Source: Spirulina sp. CCY15215
GTDB taxonomy: Bacteria > Cyanobacteriota > Cyanobacteriia > Cyanobacteriales > Spirulinaceae
DNA length: 56,065 nt
Direction of reading: 5' to 3'
NCBI RefSeq assembly: GCF_016888125.1
Contig: NZ_JACSWA010000603.1
Span: 1-56,065, forward strand
A program made the position numbers and the translations under genes. Below the pieces are notes generated by a model, which saw only the letters and a list, made by a program, of their open reading frames with translations, did not search any database and had not been told where the DNA came from. This document shows, in pieces, positions 35,050 to 45,085 of the stretch (its first letter is position 1; the number at the start of each line of letters is the position of its first letter).

Positions 35050-37002
35050 ATGATGATGGATTCCCAATTGTTAAACCTCACAAGAGATGATTTCCTCAAC
35101 TCTGGCTGGAAAAATATCATTAGTAGCTGTGAGAGCAAAAATTGTCACGAGTATAGTAGGGTATTTAGGCGACAAGCAAAACAAGCAGAAGAAACAGGTA
35201 AAGTTAAAGAACAGAAAATTTTCGAGCTATTGGCTGCTGTTACCAGTACGGTATTGGGACGACGGGAATCAATGGAGGAGGTTTTTCTTGATAGTTTTCA
35301 GCATATTACAGACGAACAGACGGATTTTTTGAGCGCGATCGCACCGGATATTTCCGATCCCGAACTTCAAGCGAGAATTGCCGATCTTCTCTGGTCGATA
35401 AAACGCAATTATCGCATGGCTCAATTGGCAATACCTGCTTATTTAAAATCTGCTACTGAATTAGAAGATCCCGAAAAACGGAATCTATGTTTCTATCGCA
35501 TAGAACGAGCATATCAATTAGCATTGTCAATTACATATCAAATAGAAGCAGTAATTTCTCATATCGAGACAGTTTTAGATCGCTATAACGGAGAAGATCC
35601 GCTATGGTTATCGGCAAAGTTGATGAGATTATTGCAAAAAGATAAAGATAGAGTTGACGATCCGGAAAAGTATTCTGCACTTGCTGAAAAAGCAGCAATG
35701 CGATCGGAAACTACTCATCAATGGGATATAGCCCGTGAATATTGGGAAATTACGGCAAAATGGCATCGTATGAAAAGCGATCGCGAGAAGGAGTTAACAG
35801 CTTCTATGTCTGCTGCGGAGACTTATGTTAAAGAAGCTGAAGGTATAGTTAAGCAAAATCCTCCCAGTTATTTGAGATCATCACATTGTTTAGAAAAAGC
35901 GATTGAAGCATTTAGAAGTATCCGAGGAACTAAAGAGGAAAAAATTAGTGTAAATGCAAGGTCTGAAGAAGTTCATAAACTTCTTATTGAGTATCAAGAG
36001 CATTCTCAACAAGAGTTGATTCTTATCTCAGTACCCTGCGACTTTGATGTTAGTAAACTAATTAAATTTTGTCAGGAATGTGTTCGGGGCAAAGAATTCC
36101 TAGACGCTCTGTTTTCCTTAGCAGTAATTCCTATACCTAATAAGGTGTCTGAACTCCGACAAGAAGTTCTAAATAATTCTCAAGAATATATAGGATTAGC
36201 TCTTTTTCGTGAAGTAATAATTAATGAAATGGGTAAAACGATTGCTCGTCAACCTAGTTCACTTTTATCCAAAAATTCAGACGAATCAGAAAAAGCCATT
36301 GACTTTCAAATGAATAGACAAGCATCGTTCAAACAAATCCATTTTGCTGACCCTTGTATTAGTGTTGCTAGAAAGCAAATTTATCTCGAACATCCTGTGA
36401 GAATTAGCGATTTTTTCCCTCTTGTTTTAAACAATCCTTTTGTACCTCGAGGACGAGAATTATTGTTTGCAAAAGGTTTATATGCTGGATTAACAGGAGA
36501 TTTTTTTACATCAACTCATATCCTAATTCCCCAAATTGAAAACTCGGTTCGTTATTTGCTCCAAAAAAATGGACATATAGCTTCTGGTTATGACGATCGC
36601 GGTATTCAAAACGAGCATAACTTAAACTCTACGCTGTATCGCCCGGAAATTACCGAAATCTTTGATGAAGACACTTTATTTGATTTGAAAAACTTGTTAG
36701 TTGAACACTCTGGTAGTAACCTGAGAAACCTCATGGCTCATGGCTTAATCGATGACACTGAATTTAACTCTAATCCAATCATGCTTTATCTTTGGTGGGT
36801 AGTTCTTAGACTTTGTTATATTCCAATTTTAAAATATCAAAAAGCAGTTGAACAATCCGATCCCTGGGTTAAGTTTTCCGGAATGTTTCAAGACGATCCG
36901 CAATTTGATGAATTTGTCGAAGAGATGGAAGATTATCGACGTAAAATCGATGATGAAGCAGCCGATCGCGAAATAATTTCAGAGGAGAACCCATCAGCGT
37001 GA
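35050..37002 (+). CDS. DUF4209 (HEPN-like) protein of a DUF4209-PIN operon
   Basis: Large soluble protein of 650 residues, mostly helical. The C-terminal region (about residues 470-600) ends in SNLRNLMAHGLIDD, matching the RNxxxHG signature of DUF4209. The same Arg-x4-6-His pattern is the catalytic motif of HEPN ribonucleases. The N-terminal 150 residues (FLNSGWKNIISSCESKNCHE ...) resemble the domain that usually accompanies DUF4209. The middle has TPR-like helices. The stop overlaps the start of a PIN-domain gene by four bases. RNase activity is inferred, not shown. The start is one of three consecutive ATGs. Confidence 0.7.
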   Translation: MMMDSQLLNLTRDDFLNSGWKNIISSCESKNCHEYSRVFRRQAKQAEETGKVKEQKIFELLAAVTSTVLGRRESMEEVFLDSFQHITDEQTDFLSAIAPDISDPELQARIADLLWSIKRNYRMAQLAIPAYLKSATELEDPEKRNLCFYRIERAYQLALSITYQIEAVISHIETVLDRYNGEDPLWLSAKLMRLLQKDKDRVDDPEKYSALAEKAAMRSETTHQWDIAREYWEITAKWHRMKSDREKELTASMSAAETYVKEAEGIVKQNPPSYLRSSHCLEKAIEAFRSIRGTKEEKISVNARSEEVHKLLIEYQEHSQQELILISVPCDFDVSKLIKFCQECVRGKEFLDALFSLAVIPIPNKVSELRQEVLNNSQEYIGLALFREVIINEMGKTIARQPSSLLSKNSDESEKAIDFQMNRQASFKQIHFADPCISVARKQIYLEHPVRISDFFPLVLNNPFVPRGRELLFAKGLYAGLTGDFFTSTHILIPQIENSVRYLLQKNGHIASGYDDRGIQNEHNLNSTLYRPEITEIFDEDTLFDLKNLLVEHSGSNLRNLMAHGLIDDTEFNSNPIMLYLWWVVLRLCYIPILKYQKAVEQSDPWVKFSGMFQDDPQFDEFVEEMEDYRRKIDDEAADREIISEENPSA

Positions 37003-37427
37003 GTCAATATATTTTAGATACAGATTGCGTGACGTTATTTCAACATTTTCATCCTGAAATTGCCAAACGAGCAAAAGCGATCGGTCATTCTAATATTTTC
37101 ATTACAACGGTGACATTACAAGAGCAATTACAAGGTAGATTAGCTGTGATGAATAAGGCAAATGCAAAACATCCCGATCGCCTCGCTATAGCTCATAGAA
37201 ATTTACAAGCAACGCTCATTTACTACTGTAATGTTAATTTACTTCCTTTTGACGATGCGGCCTACTTTCATTATCAAAATTTGCGACAACAGAAAATTAG
37301 AATTGGTACTAATGACTTAATAATTGCTGCGATTGCCTTAACTCATCAAGCAATTCTTGTCACAAAAAATCAAAAAGATTTTAATAAAGTTCCCGATCTT
37401 TCAATTGAAGATTGGACACTTGCTTAA
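36999..37427 (+). CDS. PIN-domain protein (VapC-like)
   Basis: A 142-residue PIN-domain protein. YILDTDCVTLF carries the first Asp, TLQEQLQG the Glu (about residue 42), IGTNDLIIAAIA the third acidic residue (about 103) and VTKNQKDFNKV the last. This is the VapC/FitB-like subgroup with the TNDLIIAA motif. Instead of a small antitoxin, the gene before it (overlap GTGA) encodes a 650-residue HEPN-like protein. The PIN protein may therefore be an effector or partner of that protein. This role is inference. Confidence 0.85.
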   Translation: MSQYILDTDCVTLFQHFHPEIAKRAKAIGHSNIFITTVTLQEQLQGRLAVMNKANAKHPDRLAIAHRNLQATLIYYCNVNLLPFDDAAYFHYQNLRQQKIRIGTNDLIIAAIALTHQAILVTKNQKDFNKVPDLSIEDWTLA

Positions 37428-37519
37428 CTAAAACTCTGCGTGCGATCGTTTACTTTTTAAGCTATACTTTGAATCAAGTTGAATTGAGCAGAAAAGGCGC
37501 AATGAGTGCGCCCTTTAAT

Positions 37520-40138
37520 CTACACTTTCAATAAATCCACGGATAAGCGTTTAAACACTAATCGATCATCCTCGACATCAACAAAGATTGTATCTCCCGC
37601 AGTGAAATTCCCTTTTAAAATTGACTTGGCGATATCGGTTTCTAAATATCGCTGTACTGCTCGTTTCAAAGGTCGCGCCCCATACACTGGATCGTAACCT
37701 AATTCTGCCAGATAATCCAGCGCTGCTTCTGACAATTTGAGAGACAGTTTTTGCTCTGCTAGGCGACTTTCTAAACGCTGGACTTGTAGTTTGACAATAT
37801 GTTTTAATTGTTCCTTCAGCAAACTGCGGAAAATAATCAATTCATCCACCCGGTTGAGGAATTCGGGACGGAAATTCTCCTGCATTGCTATCATCACGCG
37901 CGATCGCATTTCCTCATAGTTGGCATCATCTCCCGCTATATCCAAAATATACTGAGAACCGATATTACTGGTCATAATAATGATGGTATTCTTAAAGTCT
38001 ACCGTATGACCTTGAGAATCGGTTAAACGCCCATCATCTAAGATTTGCAGCAACACATTAAAAACATCATGATGTGCCTTTTCAATCTCATCAAACAGAA
38101 TCACGGAATAAGGACGGCGGCGAATGGCTTCGGTTAATTGTCCCCCTTGTTCGTAACCTACATAACCAGGAGGCGCACCCATTAAACGAGAAACGCTATG
38201 TTTCTCCATATATTCCGACATATCGATACGAACGATCGCATCTTCCGTATCAAAAAGACTAGCAGCTAATGCCTTACCTAATTCTGTTTTTCCTACCCCT
38301 GTAGGACCGAGGAAAATGAAACTAGCAATGGGACGATTGGGATCTGCTAATCCTGCCCGAGAGCGTTGAATTGCGTCGGAAACGGCGGTAACTGCTTCAT
38401 CTTGTCCTACAACTCGTTCGTGTAATTCATCCTCTAAATGCAGCAATTTTGCCTTCTCTGACTCTACCAACTTACTGAGGGGAATTCCCGTCCATTTAGA
38501 GATAATTTCGGCAATATCTGCCTCTAAAACTTCCTCTCGTAATAAGGATTTTCCACTGGTTTGAATGTCTGTAAGTTGGCTTTCTGTTTCTTTAATTTGA
38601 CGCTGTAGGTCTATTAGTTTACCGTAGCGCAACTTGTGCATTTGTTTCAGATCGGCGGTGCGTTCTGCTTGTTGAATTTCTAAATTAACCCGGTCAATTT
38701 CTTCCTTAACCCCATTGATTTTATCAATAACATCTTTTTCAGATTGCCATTGAGCGTTAAGATGGGATTGTTCTTCTTTAAAATTGGCTAATTCTTTTTC
38801 TAAAATTTCCAATCGTGCGATCGCGGCTTCGTCATTATCTTTTTGCAGAGATAACCGTTCCATTTCCAATTGCAGAACTTTGCGATCGATCTCATCTAAC
38901 TCCTCGGGTTTGGAAGTAATTTCCATTTTTAACTTTGCTGCGGCTTCATCTACCAGATCGATCGCCTTATCGGGAAGGAAGCGATCGCTAATATAGCGGT
39001 TGGAAAGCATGGCCGCGGCAACTAAGGCACTATCGGCAATTTTCACGCCGTGGTGAACCTCGTAGCGCTCTTTCAGCCCTCGTAAAATGGAAATAGTATC
39101 AACTTCTGTAGGTTCTCCCACAAACACTTCCTGGAAGCGTCGTTCTAAGGCGGCATCTTTTTCGATATACTTGCGATACTCATCCAAAGTTGTTGCACCG
39201 ATGCAATGCAGTTCTCCTCGTGCTAACATGGGCTTGAGTAAATTTCCGGCATCCATCGCCCCTTGAGTCGCCCCGGCACCAACAACAGTGTGAATTTCAT
39301 CGATAAAGAGGATAATTTGACCGCGAGATTCCATTACCTCTTTTAAGACAGCTTTGAGACGTTCCTCAAATTCGCCGCGATACTTAGCTCCGGCAATAAG
39401 CGCTCCCATATCGAGGGCAAATACTCGCCGATCTCTAAGTGAGTCTGGTACGTCTTTATTGATAATGCGTTGCGCCAACCCTTCGGCGATCGCGGTTTTT
39501 CCGACTCCCGGTTCCCCAATTAAAACGGGGTTGTTTTTCGTGCGACGGGAGAGAATTTGGATGGTACGGCGAATTTCATCATCCCGACCGATAACGGGGT
39601 CAAGTTTGCCTTCTCGGGCGAGATCCGTGAGTTCTCGGCCGTACTTTTCCAATGCGTCGTATTTGCCTTCTGGGTTCTGATCTGTCACTTTTTGATTGCC
39701 TCGAATTCCTTTAATAATTTCTCTTAATTGATTTTCCGTCAAGCCGAATTCTTGAAAAACGGCGCGACCGAAGCGATCGTCTTTAGGATAAGCGAGAATG
39801 AGATGTTCGATGGAAATATAGTCATCGCCAAATTCTTTGCGAAAGGCTTCGGCGCGATCGAGCAGTACATCTAAACTGCGCCCTAAATAGATAGAGTCGC
39901 TGGTTTGGGTGACTTTTGGCTGACGGTTAATAAAATCGTCAACGCGATCGCGCAGTTTTTGGACGCTAATATTGGCTTTATTAAAAATACTGCTGGCGAG
40001 TCCTTCTTCTTCCAGAAGTGCTTTGATTAAATGTTCGCTTTCAATTTGTTGATTTTTATTTTGTTTGGCAATTTCCGGGGTTTTAACGACGGCTTGCCAT
40101 GCTTTTTCGGTAAACTGGTTGGGGTTGGTGGGCTGCAT
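37520..40138 (-). CDS. clpB: ATP-dependent chaperone ClpB
   Basis: Hexameric disaggregase that works with DnaK to rescue aggregated proteins. It has an N-terminal Clp_N domain (about residues 1-145). The first AAA+ domain has Walker [14 protein letters not shown] (about 206). The long coiled-coil M domain (about 410-530) distinguishes ClpB from ClpC/ClpA, and the second AAA+ domain has [12 protein letters not shown] (about 609). The 872 aa are the full family length. The C-terminus ends in LSVDLLKV. A strong AGGAGGAGAG precedes the start. Cyanobacteria often carry two clpB genes; which one this is cannot be decided here. Confidence 0.95.
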   Translation of the reverse strand: MQPTNPNQFTEKAWQAVVKTPEIAKQNKNQQIESEHLIKALLEEEGLASSIFNKANISVQKLRDRVDDFINRQPKVTQTSDSIYLGRSLDVLLDRAEAFRKEFGDDYISIEHLILAYPKDDRFGRAVFQEFGLTENQLREIIKGIRGNQKVTDQNPEGKYDALEKYGRELTDLAREGKLDPVIGRDDEIRRTIQILSRRTKNNPVLIGEPGVGKTAIAEGLAQRIINKDVPDSLRDRRVFALDMGALIAGAKYRGEFEERLKAVLKEVMESRGQIILFIDEIHTVVGAGATQGAMDAGNLLKPMLARGELHCIGATTLDEYRKYIEKDAALERRFQEVFVGEPTEVDTISILRGLKERYEVHHGVKIADSALVAAAMLSNRYISDRFLPDKAIDLVDEAAAKLKMEITSKPEELDEIDRKVLQLEMERLSLQKDNDEAAIARLEILEKELANFKEEQSHLNAQWQSEKDVIDKINGVKEEIDRVNLEIQQAERTADLKQMHKLRYGKLIDLQRQIKETESQLTDIQTSGKSLLREEVLEADIAEIISKWTGIPLSKLVESEKAKLLHLEDELHERVVGQDEAVTAVSDAIQRSRAGLADPNRPIASFIFLGPTGVGKTELGKALAASLFDTEDAIVRIDMSEYMEKHSVSRLMGAPPGYVGYEQGGQLTEAIRRRPYSVILFDEIEKAHHDVFNVLLQILDDGRLTDSQGHTVDFKNTIIIMTSNIGSQYILDIAGDDANYEEMRSRVMIAMQENFRPEFLNRVDELIIFRSLLKEQLKHIVKLQVQRLESRLAEQKLSLKLSEAALDYLAELGYDPVYGARPLKRAVQRYLETDIAKSILKGNFTAGDTIFVDVEDDRLVFKRLSVDLLKV

Positions 40139-40299
40139 TTTCTCTCCTCCTGACAGCGTGCGATCGCCTTAGTTTCTTGTTTGGGTCTCTTGTTATTGTA
40201 GAATTCTCTCGATGGTTTCCTTTGGGGGAAATACTCCCTTTTAAGGGTGGGTTTCCGTTCCAACTACTGCGATCGCTTCTCAGTAAACCGACCCGAAAA

Positions 40300-42879
40300 T
40301 CATTTTACCATCATTGTATGAATGCCGTCCCAACTTTCGGGAGGAGGGGTTTCCAGATAACTTTGACAGCGATGTAAGTGCATTAATAAAGGTTTATCTT
40401 GGGGACGAATATCCTCGGCTTGCTGGAAATAGTTTAAGGCTTCAGAAAAATTGCGTTCTAAATAGGCATTTCTTCCCCCATGATATAACTCTAAAAATCG
40501 TTCTGTCTGAGGATCGATACCCTCCGATCGCCTGCCAATTAATTCGTAAATATCAACTGCTTTGCTTTTTCCTTTGACGCGAGTTTTGTCTAATTCTCGC
40601 ACAATGAGGCGATCGCTTCCACCACACAATTGATAAGTTGATTCGCTGATAATAATATCACAATGATATTCTTTCGTCAGACTTTCTAAGCGAGAACTGA
40701 GGTTTACACCATCACCAATTACAGTATAGTCCATGCGCTTCTGAGAGCCAATATTTCCCGAGACAACTTCTCCGGAACTAATTCCAATACCGAAACGAAA
40801 ATGAGGTTGATTTTCTAAGATATGCTGTTGATTAAATTCCGCTAATCTACGTCGCATATCTAGGGCAGATTGTACCGCCATTGAAGCATGATTTTCTAAG
40901 GGTAATGGCGCACCAAATACCGCCATAAGTGCATCACCAATAAATTTATCTAATGTTCCTTGATAATGAAAAACCGACTCTACCATTGTTTCAAAATAAC
41001 GGTTAAGTAGGGTAACAACTTCAGTTGCTTCTAGATTTTCCGTCATGGTTGTATAACCGCGAATATCGGAGAAGAGAATTGTAACTTCTTTTCGTTCTCC
41101 TATCATTAAAGCATCGTCTCCTAATGCCATCACTTGTTCGGCAACACTGGGGTTCATATAACGATATAATGTTGATTTAATGCGCTTCTCGTTACTAATA
41201 TCTTCTAAAATAACCAATCCTCCGCGCACTTTTCCTTCCGAGTTACTGAGGGGATTTACTGTTAAGTTTACACTGCGTTCGATCGGTTGAACTTCTTTGC
41301 GATCGCGGTGTAATCGATCTGATTCTCGCTGCATTTCGTTCCAAGGAATATAAACATTATTATCTTCTGGGTTTGGAAAAGCCAAAAGCGGTAGAAATCC
41401 TTCAGAATTCGGACTATCAGCAATCCCAAGCAGTAATGTTTGTTCGGGAACATAATGTTTTGTTCCCGATCGCAAACTTTCGATAAGACGATCTTCTAAT
41501 GTGTCGATAGGAAAGATTTCCCAAACATGGCGATCGAGGATTTTATACTCCCATATTTGTCGCACGCGCTCTTCATGGAGAAGGTCTTCCGGACAGCCTA
41601 ATAGTTTAAATGCTGCATCATTAATTGTAACAATTTTTCCCTGGAGATCGGTGGAAACGACTGCATCCGAAAGACTTTCTAAAATATCTTTTTGATATTG
41701 CTTTTCCGTTAAGACACTTTCAAATAGTTTTGCATTTTCGAGAGCAATTCCTGCCTGGATATTAAACGCCTGCATGAATTCTTCATCGGAAGGGGTAAAA
41801 CTTCCCTCTTTTTCTTTGTTAATTAACTGCGTCACGGCAATTAATTCTGCCCTCGAATTATAAACGGGCATACAAAGAATACTTCGAGTGCGATACCCAG
41901 TTCTTTTATCTGTTGATGGGTCAAAACGATCGTCAAGATAAGCATCGGAAATATTTAAAGTTTGTCCGCTTTTAGCCACATATCCTGCAATACCGCGATC
42001 GGCAGGAATACGAATTTCGAGGAGTTTCATTTCATCTGCTGTAGGGATTTTACTCCAAAGCTCATTAGTTTCTTTACTGAGCATAAATAAAGTGCTGCGA
42101 TCGGCTTTCATTAGCTTCCGTGCTTGTTCCATTACCGACCTTAAAGTGGCTTCTAAATCGAGACTTTCTCCTAAACTAGCCGTTGCTTTTAAGAGGGCGG
42201 AAGCACCGCGTTGATTTCGCGCGGCCATGTAAAAAGATTGACAAGTTTCGAGGATAATGCCAATGGAAGAAGCAAAGTCTTGAAATTGGCGTTCGTCGTC
42301 TTGATTAAAAGGAAGATAATCGGCTTTATTTAATAATTGAACGACGGCCACAATGCGATCGCTACTACTAAAAATAGGCATACACAGCAGCGTTTGTGTA
42401 CTATAACCTGGCAGTCCGTCAATTTGATTATTGAAGAGGGGATGTTTTTCTGCGTTAACGAGATTTAAAAGTTGTCCGGTAACAGCAACTCTTCCTGCAA
42501 TACCTACATTGAGAGGAAGACGTAAATTCTTAGATGTATGAGGATCGTCGTGGTTAACTTTTGCCCAAAGGTGATTTTTTTCACTATCTACCAAAAAAAC
42601 GATTGTGCGATCGGCCTGCAAAATTTGCCCAATTTTCAAGGTTAGCGCATCAACGATTTGATCCAGCATTGTTTCGAGGGCTTCACTGTTAAGTGCGTCG
42701 ATCGCCCGCAAAAATTGCTGGAATTCCGCCGTAATAAAATCCAGTAAACAGATAAACTCGTTAATGGAGAGGTCTTTAACGCGGTTGCTCAAGACGCTCG
42801 TGCGATTAAATTGGGTGAGTTGGGTTAGGGATGCTAAGATACTCCCAGTATTTGATAGTGGCATAGAATCCCATTTCAA
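40300..42879 (-). CDS. Adenylate cyclase with two GAF domains and a PAS domain
   Basis: Class III nucleotide cyclase of 859 residues. Two GAF domains (about 75-210 and 230-390) and a PAS domain (KDILESLSDAVVSTDLQGKI, about 405-520) precede the catalytic domain. The domain has VTILFSDIRGYTTM (first metal Asp, about residue 600), LDKFIGDALMAVFG (second metal Asp and adenine-specifying Lys) and MDYTVIGDGVNLSSRLE (Thr, transition-state Asn and Arg). The Lys/Thr pair fits an adenylate cyclase like cyanobacterial CyaB1. A short TPR-like tail follows. GAF domains may bind cAMP. Alternative start at the fifth-codon region, MPLSNTG. Confidence 0.9.
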   Translation of the reverse strand: MKWDSMPLSNTGSILASLTQLTQFNRTSVLSNRVKDLSINEFICLLDFITAEFQQFLRAIDALNSEALETMLDQIVDALTLKIGQILQADRTIVFLVDSEKNHLWAKVNHDDPHTSKNLRLPLNVGIAGRVAVTGQLLNLVNAEKHPLFNNQIDGLPGYSTQTLLCMPIFSSSDRIVAVVQLLNKADYLPFNQDDERQFQDFASSIGIILETCQSFYMAARNQRGASALLKATASLGESLDLEATLRSVMEQARKLMKADRSTLFMLSKETNELWSKIPTADEMKLLEIRIPADRGIAGYVAKSGQTLNISDAYLDDRFDPSTDKRTGYRTRSILCMPVYNSRAELIAVTQLINKEKEGSFTPSDEEFMQAFNIQAGIALENAKLFESVLTEKQYQKDILESLSDAVVSTDLQGKIVTINDAAFKLLGCPEDLLHEERVRQIWEYKILDRHVWEIFPIDTLEDRLIESLRSGTKHYVPEQTLLLGIADSPNSEGFLPLLAFPNPEDNNVYIPWNEMQRESDRLHRDRKEVQPIERSVNLTVNPLSNSEGKVRGGLVILEDISNEKRIKSTLYRYMNPSVAEQVMALGDDALMIGERKEVTILFSDIRGYTTMTENLEATEVVTLLNRYFETMVESVFHYQGTLDKFIGDALMAVFGAPLPLENHASMAVQSALDMRRRLAEFNQQHILENQPHFRFGIGISSGEVVSGNIGSQKRMDYTVIGDGVNLSSRLESLTKEYHCDIIISESTYQLCGGSDRLIVRELDKTRVKGKSKAVDIYELIGRRSEGIDPQTERFLELYHGGRNAYLERNFSEALNYFQQAEDIRPQDKPLLMHLHRCQSYLETPPPESWDGIHTMMVK

Positions 42880-43160
42880 GTTTTGGGCAATACAAGGGAT
42901 GAGAAAGACAATCTTATCGTCACCAATCTTAACAATACTTCAAAAATGTCTCTGTGATCTGGAACATTTCTCATTGTCAGCGATCGCCAAATCCCAGAAA
43001 GAATCTTTAAAAGTCCGACTTGTCATTAAGAATTTCAAGAATGAATGAAAGACAATGAATGTTACGATCGATGAAAGAGAAATTAAATCTCGTCTCGCGG
43101 TGATTTTCCATCTATGGAGTCATTCGCGATAAATCTTGGTGATTATAGATAATAACAGCA

Positions 43161-44048
43161 ATGACAACAACAGCATGGGTTTTTCCAGGACAGGGATCGC
43201 AAAAAATTGGGATGCAGGCGGATCTCGAAAATATTCCCGTCGCGAAAGCCAAACTCGATCGCGCCGAAGAAATTTTAGGTTGGTCTGTCCTCGAAGTGTG
43301 TAAAAATGAACCGGAGAAACTCTCTCGTACTCTCTACACTCAGCCCTGCTTGTACGCGATCGCCTCCATTCTTGCCGATTTGCTCTTTGCAGCAGGTCAA
43401 ACTCCCCAATACGTCGCCGGACACAGTTTAGGGGAATACGTCGCCCTCTACGCAGCCGGAGCCTATGATTTTGAAACCGGGTTGCAGTTGGTGAAGCGTC
43501 GCGGGGAATTGATGGACGCAGCAGAAGGAGGGAAAATGTATGCCCTGATGGGGTTCGATCGCGAACAACTCCAAGCTAAAATTGACGAAACCGCCGATGT
43601 TGTCCTCGCTAACGATAATAGTGCCGCTCAAGTGGTCATTTCTGGAACCCCCGAAGCCGTCGATCGCGTCGTCGCTACCGTTAAAAGCAAACGCGCGATC
43701 GAGTTAAATGTTTCCGGGGCATTTCATTCTCACCTAATGAAAGAAGCCTCACAAAAATTCAATGAGATTTTAGACAAAGTAACTTTTAATGAGAGTAAAA
43801 TCCCCGTTTTGGCCAATGTCGAACCCACTCCAACAACCCATGCAGAGGAATTAAAAGCACGGTTGCAACAACAAATGACCGGATCGGTACGTTGGCGAGA
43901 AATTATGGACGCGATCGCCGCCAATAGTGTCGAACAAATCATAGAAGTGGGTCCAAGTCAAGTGCTAACTGGGTTATTCAAACGAGCCTATTCTAAGATT
44001 CCTCGCAGCAACATCAGCAGCATGGCTGATATTGCTGCGATCGACTAG
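43161..44048 (+). CDS. fabD: Malonyl CoA-acyl carrier protein transacylase
   Basis: Loads malonyl groups onto acyl carrier protein for fatty acid synthesis. WVFPGQGSQKIGM starts the fold; the catalytic Ser is in AGHSLGEYVAL (about residue 93), and the catalytic His in SGAFHSHLMKEA (about 200). Length 295 is normal. The gene stands alone; other fab genes are not adjacent. Confidence 0.93.
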   Translation: MTTTAWVFPGQGSQKIGMQADLENIPVAKAKLDRAEEILGWSVLEVCKNEPEKLSRTLYTQPCLYAIASILADLLFAAGQTPQYVAGHSLGEYVALYAAGAYDFETGLQLVKRRGELMDAAEGGKMYALMGFDREQLQAKIDETADVVLANDNSAAQVVISGTPEAVDRVVATVKSKRAIELNVSGAFHSHLMKEASQKFNEILDKVTFNESKIPVLANVEPTPTTHAEELKARLQQQMTGSVRWREIMDAIAANSVEQIIEVGPSQVLTGLFKRAYSKIPRSNISSMADIAAID

Positions 44049-44221
44049 AAAAGACGATCTTCTCGGATTTTCCGATCCCCTTTTTTTCTGATATCCTTGC
44101 CGAAACTTTGCTAGACTGTTCTCTAGTCATTACTACAGCAATTTTCCCTTTTGATGAGATTATTGCTGGCTCAATTGACCAAAAACCTTAAAATCATTGC
44201 ATTAATTCGGATTGATCCCCA

Positions 44222-44449
44222 ATGGCTAAACGGCTACCTTTCGACCCTTCTGAAATCATGTCCCGCGCTGATGAGTTAATGGCTGCAGCCTCCAACCGCT
44301 ATCGCATTACCGTACAAGTTGCCCATCGCGCTAAACGCCGTCGCTATGAAGAATTTGAGAGTCTCGACGATCCTGCAATGAAGCCTGTAATTCGCGCAGT
44401 CATCGAAATGTCCGACGAACTGACCCAGCCGGAAATTATTGGGGATTAA
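44222..44449 (+). CDS. rpoZ: DNA-directed RNA polymerase omega subunit
   Basis: Small core subunit that assists RNA polymerase assembly and, in cyanobacteria, sigma-factor recruitment. The 75 residues ([20 protein letters not shown] ... [19 protein letters not shown]) match the cyanobacterial omega proteins in length and order. The next gene begins 33 bases later on the same strand. Confidence 0.9.
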   Translation: MAKRLPFDPSEIMSRADELMAAASNRYRITVQVAHRAKRRRYEEFESLDDPAMKPVIRAVIEMSDELTQPEIIGD

Positions 44450-44482
44450 TTGCCGAAAATAACTAAGATTAGAGGAGGAAGG

Positions 44483-45061
44483 ATGAAACAGAATTTATGG
44501 CGTAATTTTGCTAAATTCTCTGTTATTTTAGCACTTGCTTTAGTGGTTGGCGGCGATCGCCCTCCTGCTTTTGCCCAAACTCGACAAGCGATTAAAGATG
44601 CTGAAGATGTTTACCAACTACTCCCTAATTTCCCCCAAGAAAATCAATATATTTCTCAGGATTCTGGTGAGATAGCATCGCAAAACACTTTGGTTGCTCG
44701 CTTAATTTACTATCACATTTATCTCAAAAATCGCCCCCCACAATATCGCTTTGATTGGAAACTCACTCTTGCGGATTATTTAGGCGCAAATGAAACCATT
44801 CTTTCGAGTCGATATTCTGGGACGCGAACCTTGCGAGATAATCCTTTAAAAGGAGATATCGCGATTATCGATCGCCTAACTCGACAACAGCGAGAAGAAC
44901 TTATTCAAACCCTCGTGCGAGTTTTCAACCCCAATATTGATAACAACAATCAAGATTCTTCTTCTCCTCTACCCGATAATAGCGAATCGCAACCCAATTC
45001 TCCCGATTCATCTGGCGATCGCCGCTTCCCCAAACCAGGGGATGCTCAATTGCTTCTTTAA
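44483..45061 (+). CDS. Exported conserved cyanobacterial protein, unknown function
   Basis: Signal peptide MKQNLWRNFAKFSVILALAL with likely cleavage at AFAQ. The mature part of about 160 residues contains YQLLPNFPQENQYISQ, LVARLIYYHIYLKNRPPQYR and FDWKLTLADYLGANE, then a Ser/Asn/Pro-rich tail. I recognise the type as a conserved cyanobacterial exported protein without known function. AGGAGGAAGG lies immediately before the ATG, which fixes the start better than an upstream in-frame codon. Confidence 0.7.
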   Translation: MKQNLWRNFAKFSVILALALVVGGDRPPAFAQTRQAIKDAEDVYQLLPNFPQENQYISQDSGEIASQNTLVARLIYYHIYLKNRPPQYRFDWKLTLADYLGANETILSSRYSGTRTLRDNPLKGDIAIIDRLTRQQREELIQTLVRVFNPNIDNNNQDSSSPLPDNSESQPNSPDSSGDRRFPKPGDAQLLL

Positions 45062-45085
45062 TAACTCAATTTGGAGCAACATTTC

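Noticed and set aside
44049-44100. Hairpin followed by T-run after fabD
   Set aside because: The stem is only five base pairs (TCGGA/TCCGA) and the T-run follows four C residues. It may be a weak terminator but I cannot support it.
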